Both the position numbers and the translations under genes were made by a program. From Streptomyces piniterrae (lineage in GTDB: Bacteria > Actinomycetota > Actinomycetes > Streptomycetales > Streptomycetaceae), in assembly GCF_005048155.1 (NCBI RefSeq), contig NZ_SUMB01000020.1, positions 1 to 64,000 of the forward strand: 64,000 nt of DNA. Direction: 5' to 3'. Each line of letters starts with the position of its first letter. The stretch's first letter is position 1. Below, in pieces: positions 45,012 through 53,720 of the stretch. The notes below the pieces were generated by a model. That model was not told where the DNA came from. It made no database searches and saw only the letters and a list, made by a program, of their open reading frames with translations.

Positions 45012-45641
45012 AAGGGGAGGTGGGGAGCACTCCGGGAGCTCTCGCAGGACCTTGCCGTTCCCTTGCCGGTTCTACTGGTGCCGATCGCACGGTATTCGCC
45101 CAGTTGAAGCCCGGGGATAGCCGATTGAGGCCAGCAACCACCTTCCACCGCATTGGCCTGGAGTCTCGCGGCAAGCCCCGTGGGAAAGCCTTCAGCCTGT
45201 AGCTCTGGCCCTGTGGGCGCTCTTGGCTTCGACATCCGGCGCGCAGGCCAACGGCTTGGACAGCCGGCGCGATGGATCACACCACACCGGCCCGCCACGC
45301 GGGCCGGCGCGGGCCCTCAGGGGCTCGGGCGGCGCCATGCCTACGGCCCGCGCCGCCCGGCCCCAGGCCGCGCGCCACCACAGATGCCACGAGGTGACCC
45401 ACACACGCATTGCCCCGCCCAAAGCAGCACCGGACCGAGCAGACACCCCACCGACCAACACCACCGGCGATACCTTCCACCAGGCCAACCACAGCCACCC
45501 ACCACCGGCACAGGCTGAGCAGCCACACAGGGCGTCCCGTGTCTCAGGGGCGGGCTCCAGGCGGGGAGCCCCGAGGGCGGCGAGGAAAGTGCGGATGAGG
45601 GGTGGTGAGGAGGTAGGTGGGGGCGGGGCCGGCGGCGCGGA

Positions 45642-45788
45642 GAGATTTTAAGGTCTGGCCCTTGGGGCGAGCCTCTAAGATCTTGGGGCCGATCGGGCCA
45701 TTGCGGGCAGGCAAGGGAGCCAGCCCGATTCGCGGAGCAGCGTAAGGCCCCAAGATCTCTCACCCCAAGGGCCAGACCTCAAAATCTC
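45642..45788. repeat. Long inverted repeat (49/43-nt arms, 55-nt centre)
   Basis: Left arm 45642-45690 and right arm 45746-45788 are reverse complements apart from a six-base gap and a few mismatches. Each arm holds two CTTGGGG motifs. The centre carries a smaller dyad (ATCGGGC/GCCCGAT). Non-coding. It could be a transfer (clt) or origin-related cruciform, or a structured RNA at the start of the cargo zone. Confidence 0.8.
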
Positions 45789-45865
45789 CCCACACCACCA
45801 GCGAGGGCACCAGTTGGCCAGCGGGGCAGTAAAACAACTCAACAGCTACGCAATTCACCCACGAG

Positions 45866-46414
45866 TTATCCTGACTCGCCTCCGATAGCTTGCCGAGCTG
45901 CATGAATAAACTCTTCAAGTTTACCTTTTCGCAGGCTATCGATATCTTCGACCTCTCGGACCTCTGGCAGTGTGATTTCACTCAAGCTACGGTCATCGTC
46001 CCGCCGGGTGGCTTGGTAGCTCAGCTCTTGCAGCTCAGTGGCGACCTCCTGGTCAGCACGACCGAGAGATTCGGCTGCGTTGCCGACGCTTGGCGGGCCT
46101 TCAAGCTGCACCAAAGTGACCAATTCGAGCAGGCTGGCGACAGTCACCTCAGTGTCGGCAATGATTTGACGATTCTCGCCCGGCCTGCTCGACCAGAGCT
46201 CTTCCACGAACTTGTCGAACTCGTAGTGTTTCGAGACTAATTTGCTGCAAGCTGCACGTCTTGCCTCGCGATGGACCAGCCACCGCTGGGATTCTCGATC
46301 GCGTTCCTTTTCGTAACTGTTCTGCCAGCCCTGCCGCAGACCGAAATAGCCAGTGGCCGTCGTGCCCAACAGTGCACTGGCCGACCCAATGATCACATTC
46401 CAGTAGTCAGCCAC
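45866..46414 (-). CDS. Membrane-anchored helical protein, unknown (AICE cargo)
   Basis: A 182-residue protein. The N-terminus reads as one membrane helix (NVIIGSASALLGTTATGYFGL), followed by a charged, mostly helical cytoplasmic region (EKERDRESQRWLVHREARRAACSKLV ... DKFVEELW). No known domain. The GTG at 46414 is chosen because the helix starts there; upstream frame is antisense to the next gene. Base composition is clearly less GC-rich than the host genes, indicating separate origin. Confidence 0.5.
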   Translation of the reverse strand: MADYWNVIIGSASALLGTTATGYFGLRQGWQNSYEKERDRESQRWLVHREARRAACSKLVSKHYEFDKFVEELWSSRPGENRQIIADTEVTVASLLELVTLVQLEGPPSVGNAAESLGRADQEVATELQELSYQATRRDDDRSLSEITLPEVREVEDIDSLRKGKLEEFIHAARQAIGGESG

Positions 46415-46511
46415 TAGTGAATCCAACCACAAAATGCGCCGCGCCTTCCGTAATGACGCACCCAGCTCATGGCAGCCAGCGGCGCTGGCTGTCCGGCCGT
46501 ACTGTGAGGAG

Positions 46512-46685
46512 ATGAACGAGCACGGCGAATACACCGAGGAAGAGACCCAGGAATACAAGTCATCCTGCCCCCGCTGTGGGGAGCCCCGATCCGTGGAGTG
46601 GGTCGTCTCCAACCCCGGTAAGGAGCCTCCGCTGTACGTCCCCGGGCTAGAGACGTGCACGAACCTCAAGTGCATGGGCGGCTAG
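46512..46685 (+). CDS. Small zinc-ribbon protein (AICE cargo)
   Basis: A 57-residue acidic protein with CPRCGEPRS and a late CTNLKC, a four-cysteine zinc ribbon. The ATG follows GAGGAG. Unknown function. Confidence 0.55.
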   Translation: MNEHGEYTEEETQEYKSSCPRCGEPRSVEWVVSNPGKEPPLYVPGLETCTNLKCMGG

Positions 46686-46726
46686 CGCTAGTACGAGAGT
46701 GAACGGCGCAAAGCGCGAACTGAGGA

Positions 46727-47011
46727 CTACGGTCGCGAGCGCAGCCACGGGAGGCGCTCCAAGAGAAAACTCGCCCCCTTGCGCCGCTGCTCAGTGGTGC
46801 CTGTGAAGAGCAGGACGCAAGCCGAAACCAGGAAGACGAGGAGAGCGGGGCCCAAAACGAACAAGCCGATCCATACGAGTTGAATAGGCAAGGTTTGAAC
46901 GGTGCCCAGGCCGGCAACCGCTCCTGCGGGCAAGAAGGCCCAAGCTGCGTGCCGCGAGGGCCGAGATTTCTGCTGAGGCTTCCGGGCAACTGTGGTCTGA
47001 GTACGGTTCAT
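46727..47011 (-). CDS. Small two-helix membrane protein (AICE cargo)
   Basis: A 94-residue protein: basic N-terminus, then hydrophobic helices AAWAFLPAGAVAGLGTV and LVWIGLFVLGPALLVFLVSACVLLF, and a basic end. The ATG at 47011 has AGGAAG upstream. No recognised family. The remaining 270 bases to attR contain no supported gene. Confidence 0.5.
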   Translation of the reverse strand: MNRTQTTVARKPQQKSRPSRHAAWAFLPAGAVAGLGTVQTLPIQLVWIGLFVLGPALLVFLVSACVLLFTGTTEQRRKGASFLLERLPWLRSRP

Positions 47012-47280
47012 CACTGCGCTTCCTGCGGTTCCGTCCCACGCCCCGACCGCTCTGGACATGCAGCGATAAGGACGCGCGATTCGGAGAACCTTGTCCGCTT
47101 CCCAGGGCGACGTGGGCACCCAACGGAGACAGGCCAGCGCGATCGGCCCAAATGAAGGCTAGCGCACGCGCGGCCGTACAGCAGAGAATTACCGCAACCA
47201 CGCTGACTTCTGGCGGCCGTCCCTGGCCCGAATGGGTCGGCTGATCAGGCGGGATGACCTCAGCGACCTTGCAGCCGGTA

Positions 47281-47329
47281 GTTCGCAACGAGGGGGTCAG
47301 GGGTTCGAGTCCCCTCAGGTCCACCGCAC
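47281..47329 (+). repeat. attR (49-bp direct repeat, tRNA-Ala 3' fragment)
   Basis: Exact copy of 35215-35263. It lacks the tRNA 5' half, so it is not a functional tRNA. It marks the right end of the AICE and the return to host chromosome. Confidence 0.93.
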
Positions 47330-47330
47330 A

Positions 47331-47371
47331 CGAGATCCCGGTCAGACGGTCACCGTCCGGCCGGGATCTCG
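47331..47371 (+). terminator. Displaced native terminator of tRNA-Ala
   Basis: CGAGATCCCGG (47331-47341) pairs with CCGGGATCTCG (47361-47371), an 11-bp stem with an inner dyad in the loop. Before integration it would have followed the tRNA directly. Confidence 0.7.
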
Positions 47372-47514
47372 GCGTTTGAAGCCCTGGTGGTGTGCGGCCG
47401 CGCATCGCGCCCAAGAGCGCGTCCCCGCCCGTCAATTCGGCCCTACGGCATCGCGACCGCCGCGGCCGGATATTTCGATTGCTCCCCTGCTGTGACGTGG
47501 AGCACCATGCCGGG

Positions 47515-48375
47515 ATGCGCTTCTCGATGAACATCCCGAACTTCGGAGATTTCGCCGACGCGAGGACGGTCGCATCGGTGGCGTCCGCGGCAGAGGAGGC
47601 AGGGTGGGACGCCCTGTTCATCTGGGACCACGTGGTGCACGAGAAACGCCGTAACCGGTCCTTCGGCGATCCGTGGATGCTGCTGACCGCGGCGGCGCTG
47701 GCCACCAGCCGGATCAAGCTCGGCACCCTGGTCACGCCGGTCGCCCGGCGGCGGCCCCAACAGCTCGCCCGTCAGGTGTCCACTCTGGACCGGGTCAGCG
47801 AAGGGCGGGTGATCTTCGGTGCCGGCCTGGGCGGGCCGGTCGAGGACGAGTACGGCAGCTTCGGGGAACCCACGGATCCCGCCGTGCTCGCCGAACGTCT
47901 CGACGAGGGCCTGGATCTCCTGGAGCGCTACTGGTCGGGGGAGCCGGTCACCCATCACGGCCGGCACTACGAGGTCGACGACGTACGCCTGCTGCCCACG
48001 CCCGTGCAGCGCCCCCGGATGCCGGTCTGGATCGGCGGGTTCTGGCCGCACCGCCGACCGATGCGCCGTGCCGCCCAATGGGACGGCGCCGTCCCCCTGT
48101 TCCACTCCGCCAGGCACGGCCACGCGCCGCCCGCCGGAGAAGTCCGTGAACTGGTGGACTACATCGGGAGGCACCGGCACGACGGGGCGGGCAAGCCGTT
48201 CGAAGTCGTCGTCGGCGGCGTCAGCCCGGCGGCGGGGGCCAGGGCGCGCGACCTGATCGGGCCGTTGATCGACGCGGGCGCCACCTGGTGGGACGAACGC
48301 CGACCCATGGACGACGAACTGGAGCGGCTCGCGCCGGTGTTGCGTCGTATCGAGGAAGGCCCGCCGGTTCTGTAG
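47515..48375 (+). CDS. LLM-class (F420/flavin-dependent) oxidoreductase
   Basis: A 286-residue luciferase-like TIM barrel: MNIPNFGDFADARTVASVASAAEEAGWDALFIWDHV, then TSRIKLGTLVTPVARRRPQQLARQVSTLDRVSEGRVIFGAGLG and MPVWIGGFWPHRRPMRRAAQWDGAVP. The class uses F420 or FMN; which one cannot be read. The ATG at 47515 has GGAG upstream; 47527 is an alternative. It is the first host gene after attR. Confidence 0.86.
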   Translation: MRFSMNIPNFGDFADARTVASVASAAEEAGWDALFIWDHVVHEKRRNRSFGDPWMLLTAAALATSRIKLGTLVTPVARRRPQQLARQVSTLDRVSEGRVIFGAGLGGPVEDEYGSFGEPTDPAVLAERLDEGLDLLERYWSGEPVTHHGRHYEVDDVRLLPTPVQRPRMPVWIGGFWPHRRPMRRAAQWDGAVPLFHSARHGHAPPAGEVRELVDYIGRHRHDGAGKPFEVVVGGVSPAAGARARDLIGPLIDAGATWWDERRPMDDELERLAPVLRRIEEGPPVL

Positions 48376-48409
48376 GGCGTGTGCGGGGCGGTGAGCCGGC
48401 CCGCCCCTT

Positions 48410-49696
48410 CTAATCCGTCAACCCCTCGGCCGCCGCGAGCGCCTCGACGGCCTTGGCGACCTCGCCGGTGCCGTCCTCGGAGGCCATGCGGCGGGCGGCG
48501 CCGGCGGCGCGTTCGTGGAGGGCGGGGCTCGTGGTGGCCTGGGTGATGGCCTCGGCCAGGCGGGTCACCGCGTCGTCGGCGAAGAGTGCCCTGAAGGGGA
48601 GCGGGGTGGTGGCGGCGCCCAGGGCGGCCAACCGGGCGGCCCAGAACGGCTGGTCGGCGGTGACCGGAACCGGGACGGTGGGGACCCCGGCGCGCAGCCC
48701 CGCGGCGGCGGTGCCCGCGCCACAGTGGTGCACGACCGCGGACATGCGGGGGAAGAGGAGCGCGTGGGGCACCTCGCCGACCGTGAGGATGTCGTCGGCC
48801 GCGGCGTTCCCGTCGGGCCCGGTGGCCAGGCCGGCCCAGCCGGACTGGAGCACCCCGCGGACCCCGGCGCGGCGCAGGGCGCGTACGGCGAGGCCGCTCA
48901 GCCGTTCGCCCTGGCCGGCCGCCATGCTGCCGAAGCCGATGAAGACCGGCGGCGGGCCCGCGGCGAGGAAGTCCTCGACGGGGGACGGGAGTTGGGCGTC
49001 GGGGGCGTGCCAGGGCCACCAGTTCCCGACCACCTCCAGCTCACTGCGCCAGTCCGCCGGACGGGGCACCAGCACCTCGCTGAAGCCGTGCAGCACCGGC
49101 CGGCCGGCGGCTTCGGCGCGGCGGCGGACCGTACGGGGCGAGGCGGGCGGCAGGCCGAGGCGGGCGCGCAGGTCCCGGGTCGCGTCCCCGTGGAGGCGGT
49201 CGACGATGCGCAGCGAGAGGCGGCCCGCGGCGCGGTTCCCCCAGCGGCCCAGTGAGCGGGCGCCGCTGACGGGAGGGGCGAAGTCGCCGGTGGGGGCGTT
49301 GGGTTGGAGGCCGAGCTCCAGGGACGGTATGCCGTATGCCTCGGCGAGCTGCCGGCCGAGCGGTGCGGTGGTGGTGGAGAGCAGCAGCAGTTCGGTGCTC
49401 TCGGTGGTGGCCTCGGCGAGGCCGCCGCCCAGCTCCTGGATGAAGGCGGCGGCCCGGCGCATCAGGTCCCGTTTGCCGCCGGGGGAGGCATCGGGGGCCG
49501 GGGCGTTGTCCGGGCGCCGGGTGCGTGGGTCGGCCGGCAGCCGGCGGAACTCCAGGCCCGCGGCGCGTACGAGGGGGGCGTAGGCGTCGTGGGTGGCGAG
49601 CGCGACGTCGTGTCCGGCGTGGCGCAGGCGGGCGCCGACGCCGGTGTACGGGGCGACATCGCCGTACGACCCGGCAGCCGTGATCAGGATCTTCAT
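48410..49696 (-). CDS. GT1-family glycosyltransferase (UGT/MGT type)
   Basis: A 428-residue GT-B glycosyltransferase. The N-terminal acceptor domain begins ILITAAGSYGDVAPYTGVGARLRHAGHDVALATH. The C-terminal donor domain has PPPVFIGFGSMAAGQ, VHHCGAGTAAAGLRAGVPTVPVPVTADQPFWAARL, the nucleotide-sugar (PSPG-like) motif. Relatives glycosylate macrolides, sterols or other small hydrophobic compounds, often for self-protection. It lies 67 bp after the TipAS-type regulator on the same strand, suggesting drug-induced expression. Confidence 0.87.
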   Translation of the reverse strand: MKILITAAGSYGDVAPYTGVGARLRHAGHDVALATHDAYAPLVRAAGLEFRRLPADPRTRRPDNAPAPDASPGGKRDLMRRAAAFIQELGGGLAEATTESTELLLLSTTTAPLGRQLAEAYGIPSLELGLQPNAPTGDFAPPVSGARSLGRWGNRAAGRLSLRIVDRLHGDATRDLRARLGLPPASPRTVRRRAEAAGRPVLHGFSEVLVPRPADWRSELEVVGNWWPWHAPDAQLPSPVEDFLAAGPPPVFIGFGSMAAGQGERLSGLAVRALRRAGVRGVLQSGWAGLATGPDGNAAADDILTVGEVPHALLFPRMSAVVHHCGAGTAAAGLRAGVPTVPVPVTADQPFWAARLAALGAATTPLPFRALFADDAVTRLAEAITQATTSPALHERAAGAARRMASEDGTGEVAKAVEALAAAEGLTD

Positions 49697-49763
49697 CGGA
49701 CTTCACCCTTCAACGGTGGTGTGCGGGGCCGGAGTCGGGGCCGGGGCCGGAGCCGTGCCGTCC

Positions 49764-50549
49764 TCAGGCCTCGTCGGGGCGCGACTGGCGTACGGCGTTG
49801 GCGTGGACGGCCGTGCGCAGGTAGGCGGCGAGTCCCGGACGCTGTTCGCTCGGGGGGACGAGCAGGGCGAACGCGCGGGGATCGGCGGCGAAGTCGTCGG
49901 CGATACGGCCGTGCATATCGGTGGGGCACGGGGTGAACCAGCGGATGATGCCCTGCCGGTGCTCCTCCGCGAGGTCCATGGCGCGCTCGCCGTCCGCGGG
50001 CTCCTCGGCCTCGAACGCGGCGATCAGCCGTTGCCGCCACTCCGCGCCCTCGGCCATGAGCTCCGCCCAGTCCTCCTTGGTGTGCGTGGCGGCCCGCGCC
50101 ATGGCCTGCTGGTGCCCCTCGCGGTCGTGCCACTGCCGCTGTCTGTCGGTGGCGTAGGTGAGGTCGAAGGTGACCTCGCCGAACACCTCGAACCGCTCGT
50201 CGGGCGACAGCTTCACACCGGTCTGCTGGACCTCCATGGCCTGCTCCGCGACCTCGACCAGACGCTGCAGTTTGGTGATCTGCTCGTTGAGGACGCGGTG
50301 CCGGGCGCGCAGATGGTCGAGGGCGTTGGCCCGCGGGTCTTCCAGGATCGTGGCGATCTCGTCGAGGGGGAAGCCGAGCTCCCGGTAGAAGAGGATCTGC
50401 TGGAGCCGGGCCAGGTCGGCGTCGCTGTAGACGCGGTAGCCGGCGGGAGTGCGCTCGGTCGGGGAGAGCAGGCCCGACTTGTCGTAGTGGTGCAGGGTGC
50501 GCACGGTGATCCCAGCGGAAGCGGAGATCTGCCCGACCGAGTAGCCCAT
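49764..50549 (-). CDS. MerR-family regulator with TipAS antibiotic-recognition domain
   Basis: A 261-residue protein. The MerR winged helix (SVGQISASAGITVRTLHHYDKSGLLSPTERTPAGYRVYSDADLARLQQI) is followed by a coiled-coil (about 75-110) and a C-terminal TipAS-like domain rich in Trp/His (DWAELMAEGAEWRQRL; HRQGIIRWFTPCPTDMHGRIADDF). TipA-type proteins bind thiopeptides or other drugs and activate transport or resistance genes. The ATG has GAAAGG upstream. It is likely to control itself and the downstream glycosyltransferase. Confidence 0.86.
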   Translation of the reverse strand: MGYSVGQISASAGITVRTLHHYDKSGLLSPTERTPAGYRVYSDADLARLQQILFYRELGFPLDEIATILEDPRANALDHLRARHRVLNEQITKLQRLVEVAEQAMEVQQTGVKLSPDERFEVFGEVTFDLTYATDRQRQWHDREGHQQAMARAATHTKEDWAELMAEGAEWRQRLIAAFEAEEPADGERAMDLAEEHRQGIIRWFTPCPTDMHGRIADDFAADPRAFALLVPPSEQRPGLAAYLRTAVHANAVRQSRPDEA

Positions 50550-50719
50550 CGCAGCACCTTTCGTCCTGTCGTGCCCGGTGGGCGGCAGCTTCCTTCGAGC
50601 GCGCCTGCACCGGTGTACGGATCATGGTGTCCGTACGCCGATCAGGTTGTGGCCTGACGTTACGTGAGGGTCAAGCGGGGTGGCGGAGGGCGCCATGGGA
50701 GCGCCCCGCCGCCCCGGCC

Positions 50720-51106
50720 TCACTCCTGTGGATAGCGTTCCCCCAGGGCCGAGTCGACCAGTGCCTGGACGTCCTCGCGGGCCAGGCCCTCGGCGTGTGC
50801 CCGCGCCATCCAGGAGCGCAGTTCCTCGCGCAGCAGGGCGTCCGCCGCCGACTTGGGGCGGGCGAGGGTGCGGCTGACGAAGGTCCCGAGGCCGGGCCGG
50901 GGTTCGACCAGGCCCTCGCGTTCCAGCTCGCGGTAGGCCTTCAGGGTCGTGTTCGGGTTGACCTTGGTCGTGGCGGCGACCTGCGCGGCAGTCGGCAGCC
51001 GGTCACCCTCCACCAGGATGCCCAACCGCAGGGCCTGCTGGACCTGTTGGACGATCTGGAGGTAGGTGGCGACGCCACTGCGGCGGTCGATGCGGAATTC
51101 GACCAT
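50720..51106 (-). CDS. GntR-family regulator, YtrA subfamily
   Basis: A 128-residue short GntR protein: YLQIVQQVQQALRLGILVEGDRLPTAAQVAATTKVNPNTTLKAYRELEREGLVEPRPGLGTFV winged helix plus a small helical C-terminal part. YtrA-type regulators usually control ABC transporter genes, but none adjoins. The ATG at 51106 is chosen by GAGGTGG upstream; a longer GTG-initiated form would add an unstructured leader. Confidence 0.82.
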   Translation of the reverse strand: MVEFRIDRRSGVATYLQIVQQVQQALRLGILVEGDRLPTAAQVAATTKVNPNTTLKAYRELEREGLVEPRPGLGTFVSRTLARPKSAADALLREELRSWMARAHAEGLAREDVQALVDSALGERYPQE

Positions 51107-51290
51107 GCTCACCACCTCACCGCTGTGTACGTGTCCGGCGCTGCCGCCGGCCGTGTCTTCTGCGCCGGGGCTGCCGTCCGGCCCTTGCCACTGCGTCCCC
51201 GTCATCCGACCGTAGTCGAAGTGCTACGGGTGCCGGTGTGCGCCAAAGAGGGAACGGCGACCGCGGCGGGCCGTCCCGGGCCGGGGCGGC

Positions 51291-51794
51291 CTAGCCGTCG
51301 CTCAGCGACTTCGCCATGCAGCGGCTCGACTCGTACGTCCGGTAGAGCCCGAACTTGTCAGCCTTGTCCAGAATGCGGTAGCCGCTGGAGGTGTAGAGCG
51401 CGATCGCCTCCGGTTGCTTGGTCCCGGTCTCCAGCACCATCCGGATACGCCCCGCGGCCCGCGCATCCGCTTCCAGCGCGGCCAGGATCCGGCGCGCCAG
51501 CCCCCGCCCACGGGCCTCCGGGAGCACGAACATCCGCTTGATCTCGGCGTCCCCCGCCGCGTACCCCTCGGCCGGGTCCTCGATGGCCCGCCAGCCGCCG
51601 GTGGCCAGCGGACGCCGGTCCTCGTACGCCATCAGGTAGATGCCGTGGGGCGGCGTGAACATCTCCGGAGCCAGCGGGGTCATATCGCCGCCGTCGCCGT
51701 AGCGCCGGTCGTACTCCTGCTGGACGAGTTCATCGAGCTTGACCGCGTCGGGGTGGTCGTAGCGGATGGTGCGTATCTCTATTCGGGTCTCCAC
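51291..51794 (-). CDS. GNAT-family N-acetyltransferase
   Basis: A 167-residue acetyltransferase with the acetyl-CoA pyrophosphate loop in IKRMFVLPEARGRGLARRILAALEADARAAG and the late strand VLETGTKQPEAIALYTSSGYRI. Substrate unknown. It is transcribed divergently from exonuclease III with overlapping promoter space. Confidence 0.85.
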   Translation of the reverse strand: METRIEIRTIRYDHPDAVKLDELVQQEYDRRYGDGGDMTPLAPEMFTPPHGIYLMAYEDRRPLATGGWRAIEDPAEGYAAGDAEIKRMFVLPEARGRGLARRILAALEADARAAGRIRMVLETGTKQPEAIALYTSSGYRILDKADKFGLYRTYESSRCMAKSLSDG

Positions 51795-51860
51795 TCCGAG
51801 AAGGGTACGGGCGCCCGGGCGGGTGGTGGAAAGGATTCAGCGGGTCGGTATGGTGCCCGG

Positions 51861-52664
51861 ATGCTCACCGTGACGTCTGTGAATGTGAACGGGCTGCGCG
51901 CCGCGGCCAAGAAGGGCTTTGTGCCGTGGCTGGCGGAGACCGGCGCTGACGCGCTGTGCCTCCAGGAGGTGCGGGCCGAGGCGGCGCAGCTGCCGGACGA
52001 GGTGTGTGACCCCGACGGCTGGCACACCGTGCACGTCCCGGCGGCCGCCAAGGGGCGGGCCGGCGTCTCGCTCTACACGCGGCGCGAGCCGGACCGGGTC
52101 CAGGTGGGTTTCGGCTCGGCGGAATTCGACGGCAGCGGGCGCTATGTCGAGGCCGATCTGCCGGGCGTGACCGTCGCCAGCCTCTATCTGCCCTCGGGCG
52201 AGGTCGGCACGGAACGGCAGGACGAGAAGGAACGCTTTCTGGCGGAGTTTCTGCCGTACCTCGTCGACCTGCGGAAACGTGCCGCGGCCGAGGGTCGTGA
52301 GGTGCTGGTGTGCGGGGACTGGAACATCGCGCACCAGGAGGCCGACCTGAAGAACTGGAAGGCCAACGGAAAGAAGTCCGGCTTCCTCCCGGAGGAGCGC
52401 GCCTGGCTGTCCGACGTCCTCGACGAGACCCGGGGCGGCTATGTCGACGTCGTCCGGGCGCTGCACCCGGATGTCGAGGGGCCGTACTCGTGGTGGTCGT
52501 ACCGCGGGCGTGCCTTCGACAACGACGCCGGGTGGCGGATCGACTACCACCTGGCCACGCCGGGCCTGGCGGGGCGTGCGGTGAAGGCGTACGTGGAGCG
52601 GGCCGAGAGCTATGACACACGGTGGAGTGATCATGCTCCGGTGACGGTGGTCTACGACCTCTGA
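51861..52664 (+). CDS. xthA: Exodeoxyribonuclease III (AP endonuclease family)
   Basis: A 267-residue EEP nuclease acting in base-excision repair: TSVNVNGLRAAAKKGF, LCLQEVRAE (catalytic Glu), VCGDWNIAHQEADLKNWKAN, SWWSYRGRAFDNDAGWRIDYHLA and the terminal SDHAPVT His. TATGGT ends six bases before the ATG, so transcription could start at the ATG itself (leaderless). Upstream extension is antisense to the GNAT gene. Confidence 0.92.
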   Translation: MLTVTSVNVNGLRAAAKKGFVPWLAETGADALCLQEVRAEAAQLPDEVCDPDGWHTVHVPAAAKGRAGVSLYTRREPDRVQVGFGSAEFDGSGRYVEADLPGVTVASLYLPSGEVGTERQDEKERFLAEFLPYLVDLRKRAAAEGREVLVCGDWNIAHQEADLKNWKANGKKSGFLPEERAWLSDVLDETRGGYVDVVRALHPDVEGPYSWWSYRGRAFDNDAGWRIDYHLATPGLAGRAVKAYVERAESYDTRWSDHAPVTVVYDL

Positions 52665-52740
52665 CGGTGGGCTACGGCCTCTGACGGGGGTTACGGCCTG
52701 AGGAGGCGACCGCCGTCGCGGCGCGTGCTACGGGGACGAG

Positions 52741-53547
52741 TCAGTCGTCCCCGCACTCCCGCTCCCGCATCCATGCGTCGATTTCCCTGCGGACGCGGCG
52801 GTCCATGGCCATGGAGAGTTCCGCTTCGACGACGCCCTTGGAGAGGGGGCGGAGCTTCTCGATGGTCTGCACGATGCGCTCGGCCTCTTCCGCCGTGGGG
52901 GGCTCGTCGGCGGTGCGGTCCAGGACGTCGGCGAGGACGTGGGTGCGGACGAGAGTGGTGAAGATGTCGGCGAGGGCGTCGGCGTGGGCGCGTACCTTGC
53001 GGGCGGCTTCGAGGACGGCGGCGAGCGGTATGCCCTTGTCGACGAGGTCGGTGGAGGCGTCCAGGAGGCGGCGGCTGATGTGGACGAACTCGTCGCCGTC
53101 GACGGCGAGATAGCCGAGGTCCAGGGACGCGGCGAGGTTCTCCGCGCTGATGTCCTCGCTGAAGTGGTCGGCCAGTTCCTCGGGCGTGAGACGGACCGGG
53201 GTCTCCTCGGACCACGGCGTCACGATCGAGTCCTCCAGGCCGAGGAGTTCGCCGACGTCCCGGCCGCTCTCGAAGGCGGCGAGGAGCTCGGCGATGCCGC
53301 CGAGGGTGTGGCCGCGCTCCAGGAGGGCGCCGATGGTGCGCAGCCGGGCCAGATGATGCTCGTTGTACCAGGCGATCCGGCCCTCCCGGCGCGGCGCCGG
53401 GATCAGCTTGCGCTCTCGGTAGAAGCGCAGCGTACGTACCGTGATGCCGGCTTCCTTGGCCAGCTCGGGCATTCGGAATTCGCGCGTCTTGGGCCGCTCG
53501 ACGGTGTCCTCGTCGGCGATCGCCTTTTCGTTCTCATTCGCTGCCAC
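52741..53547 (-). CDS. MerR-family transcriptional regulator
   Basis: A 268-residue regulator: acidic leader, then the winged helix (MPELAKEAGITVRTLRFYRERKLIPAPRREGRIAWYNEHHLARLRTI, about 26-75), a dimer helix, and a long C-terminal helical domain (about 120-260) ending in a charged helix. It resembles regulators beside flavin monooxygenase operons and is divergent from the BVMO gene, so it probably controls it. Effector unknown. GTG start. Confidence 0.84.
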   Translation of the reverse strand: MAANENEKAIADEDTVERPKTREFRMPELAKEAGITVRTLRFYRERKLIPAPRREGRIAWYNEHHLARLRTIGALLERGHTLGGIAELLAAFESGRDVGELLGLEDSIVTPWSEETPVRLTPEELADHFSEDISAENLAASLDLGYLAVDGDEFVHISRRLLDASTDLVDKGIPLAAVLEAARKVRAHADALADIFTTLVRTHVLADVLDRTADEPPTAEEAERIVQTIEKLRPLSKGVVEAELSMAMDRRVRREIDAWMRERECGDD

Positions 53548-53720
53548 TTGTTCACCCTATGCCGGGAACGCCTCGGGGGGCTCGGGGGTGCGACCGCCGG
53601 TAACTTCGTGGCGCGGGACCCCTACCGCTCGGTACGTCGCTGCCCTACTCTCCCATTGTGCCAGTGATTGCTGGCGCGGTTGGGGCGAGGATGTGGACTT
53701 CGAACTCGGGAGGCGGCGGC

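Noticed and set aside
45020..45202. TnpB-like C-terminal remnant
   Set aside because: Only a vague resemblance over some 30 residues and no catalytic motifs; not enough to call a transposon.
47281..47329. Second tRNA-Ala gene
   Set aside because: Only the 3' half is present; it is the attR copy.
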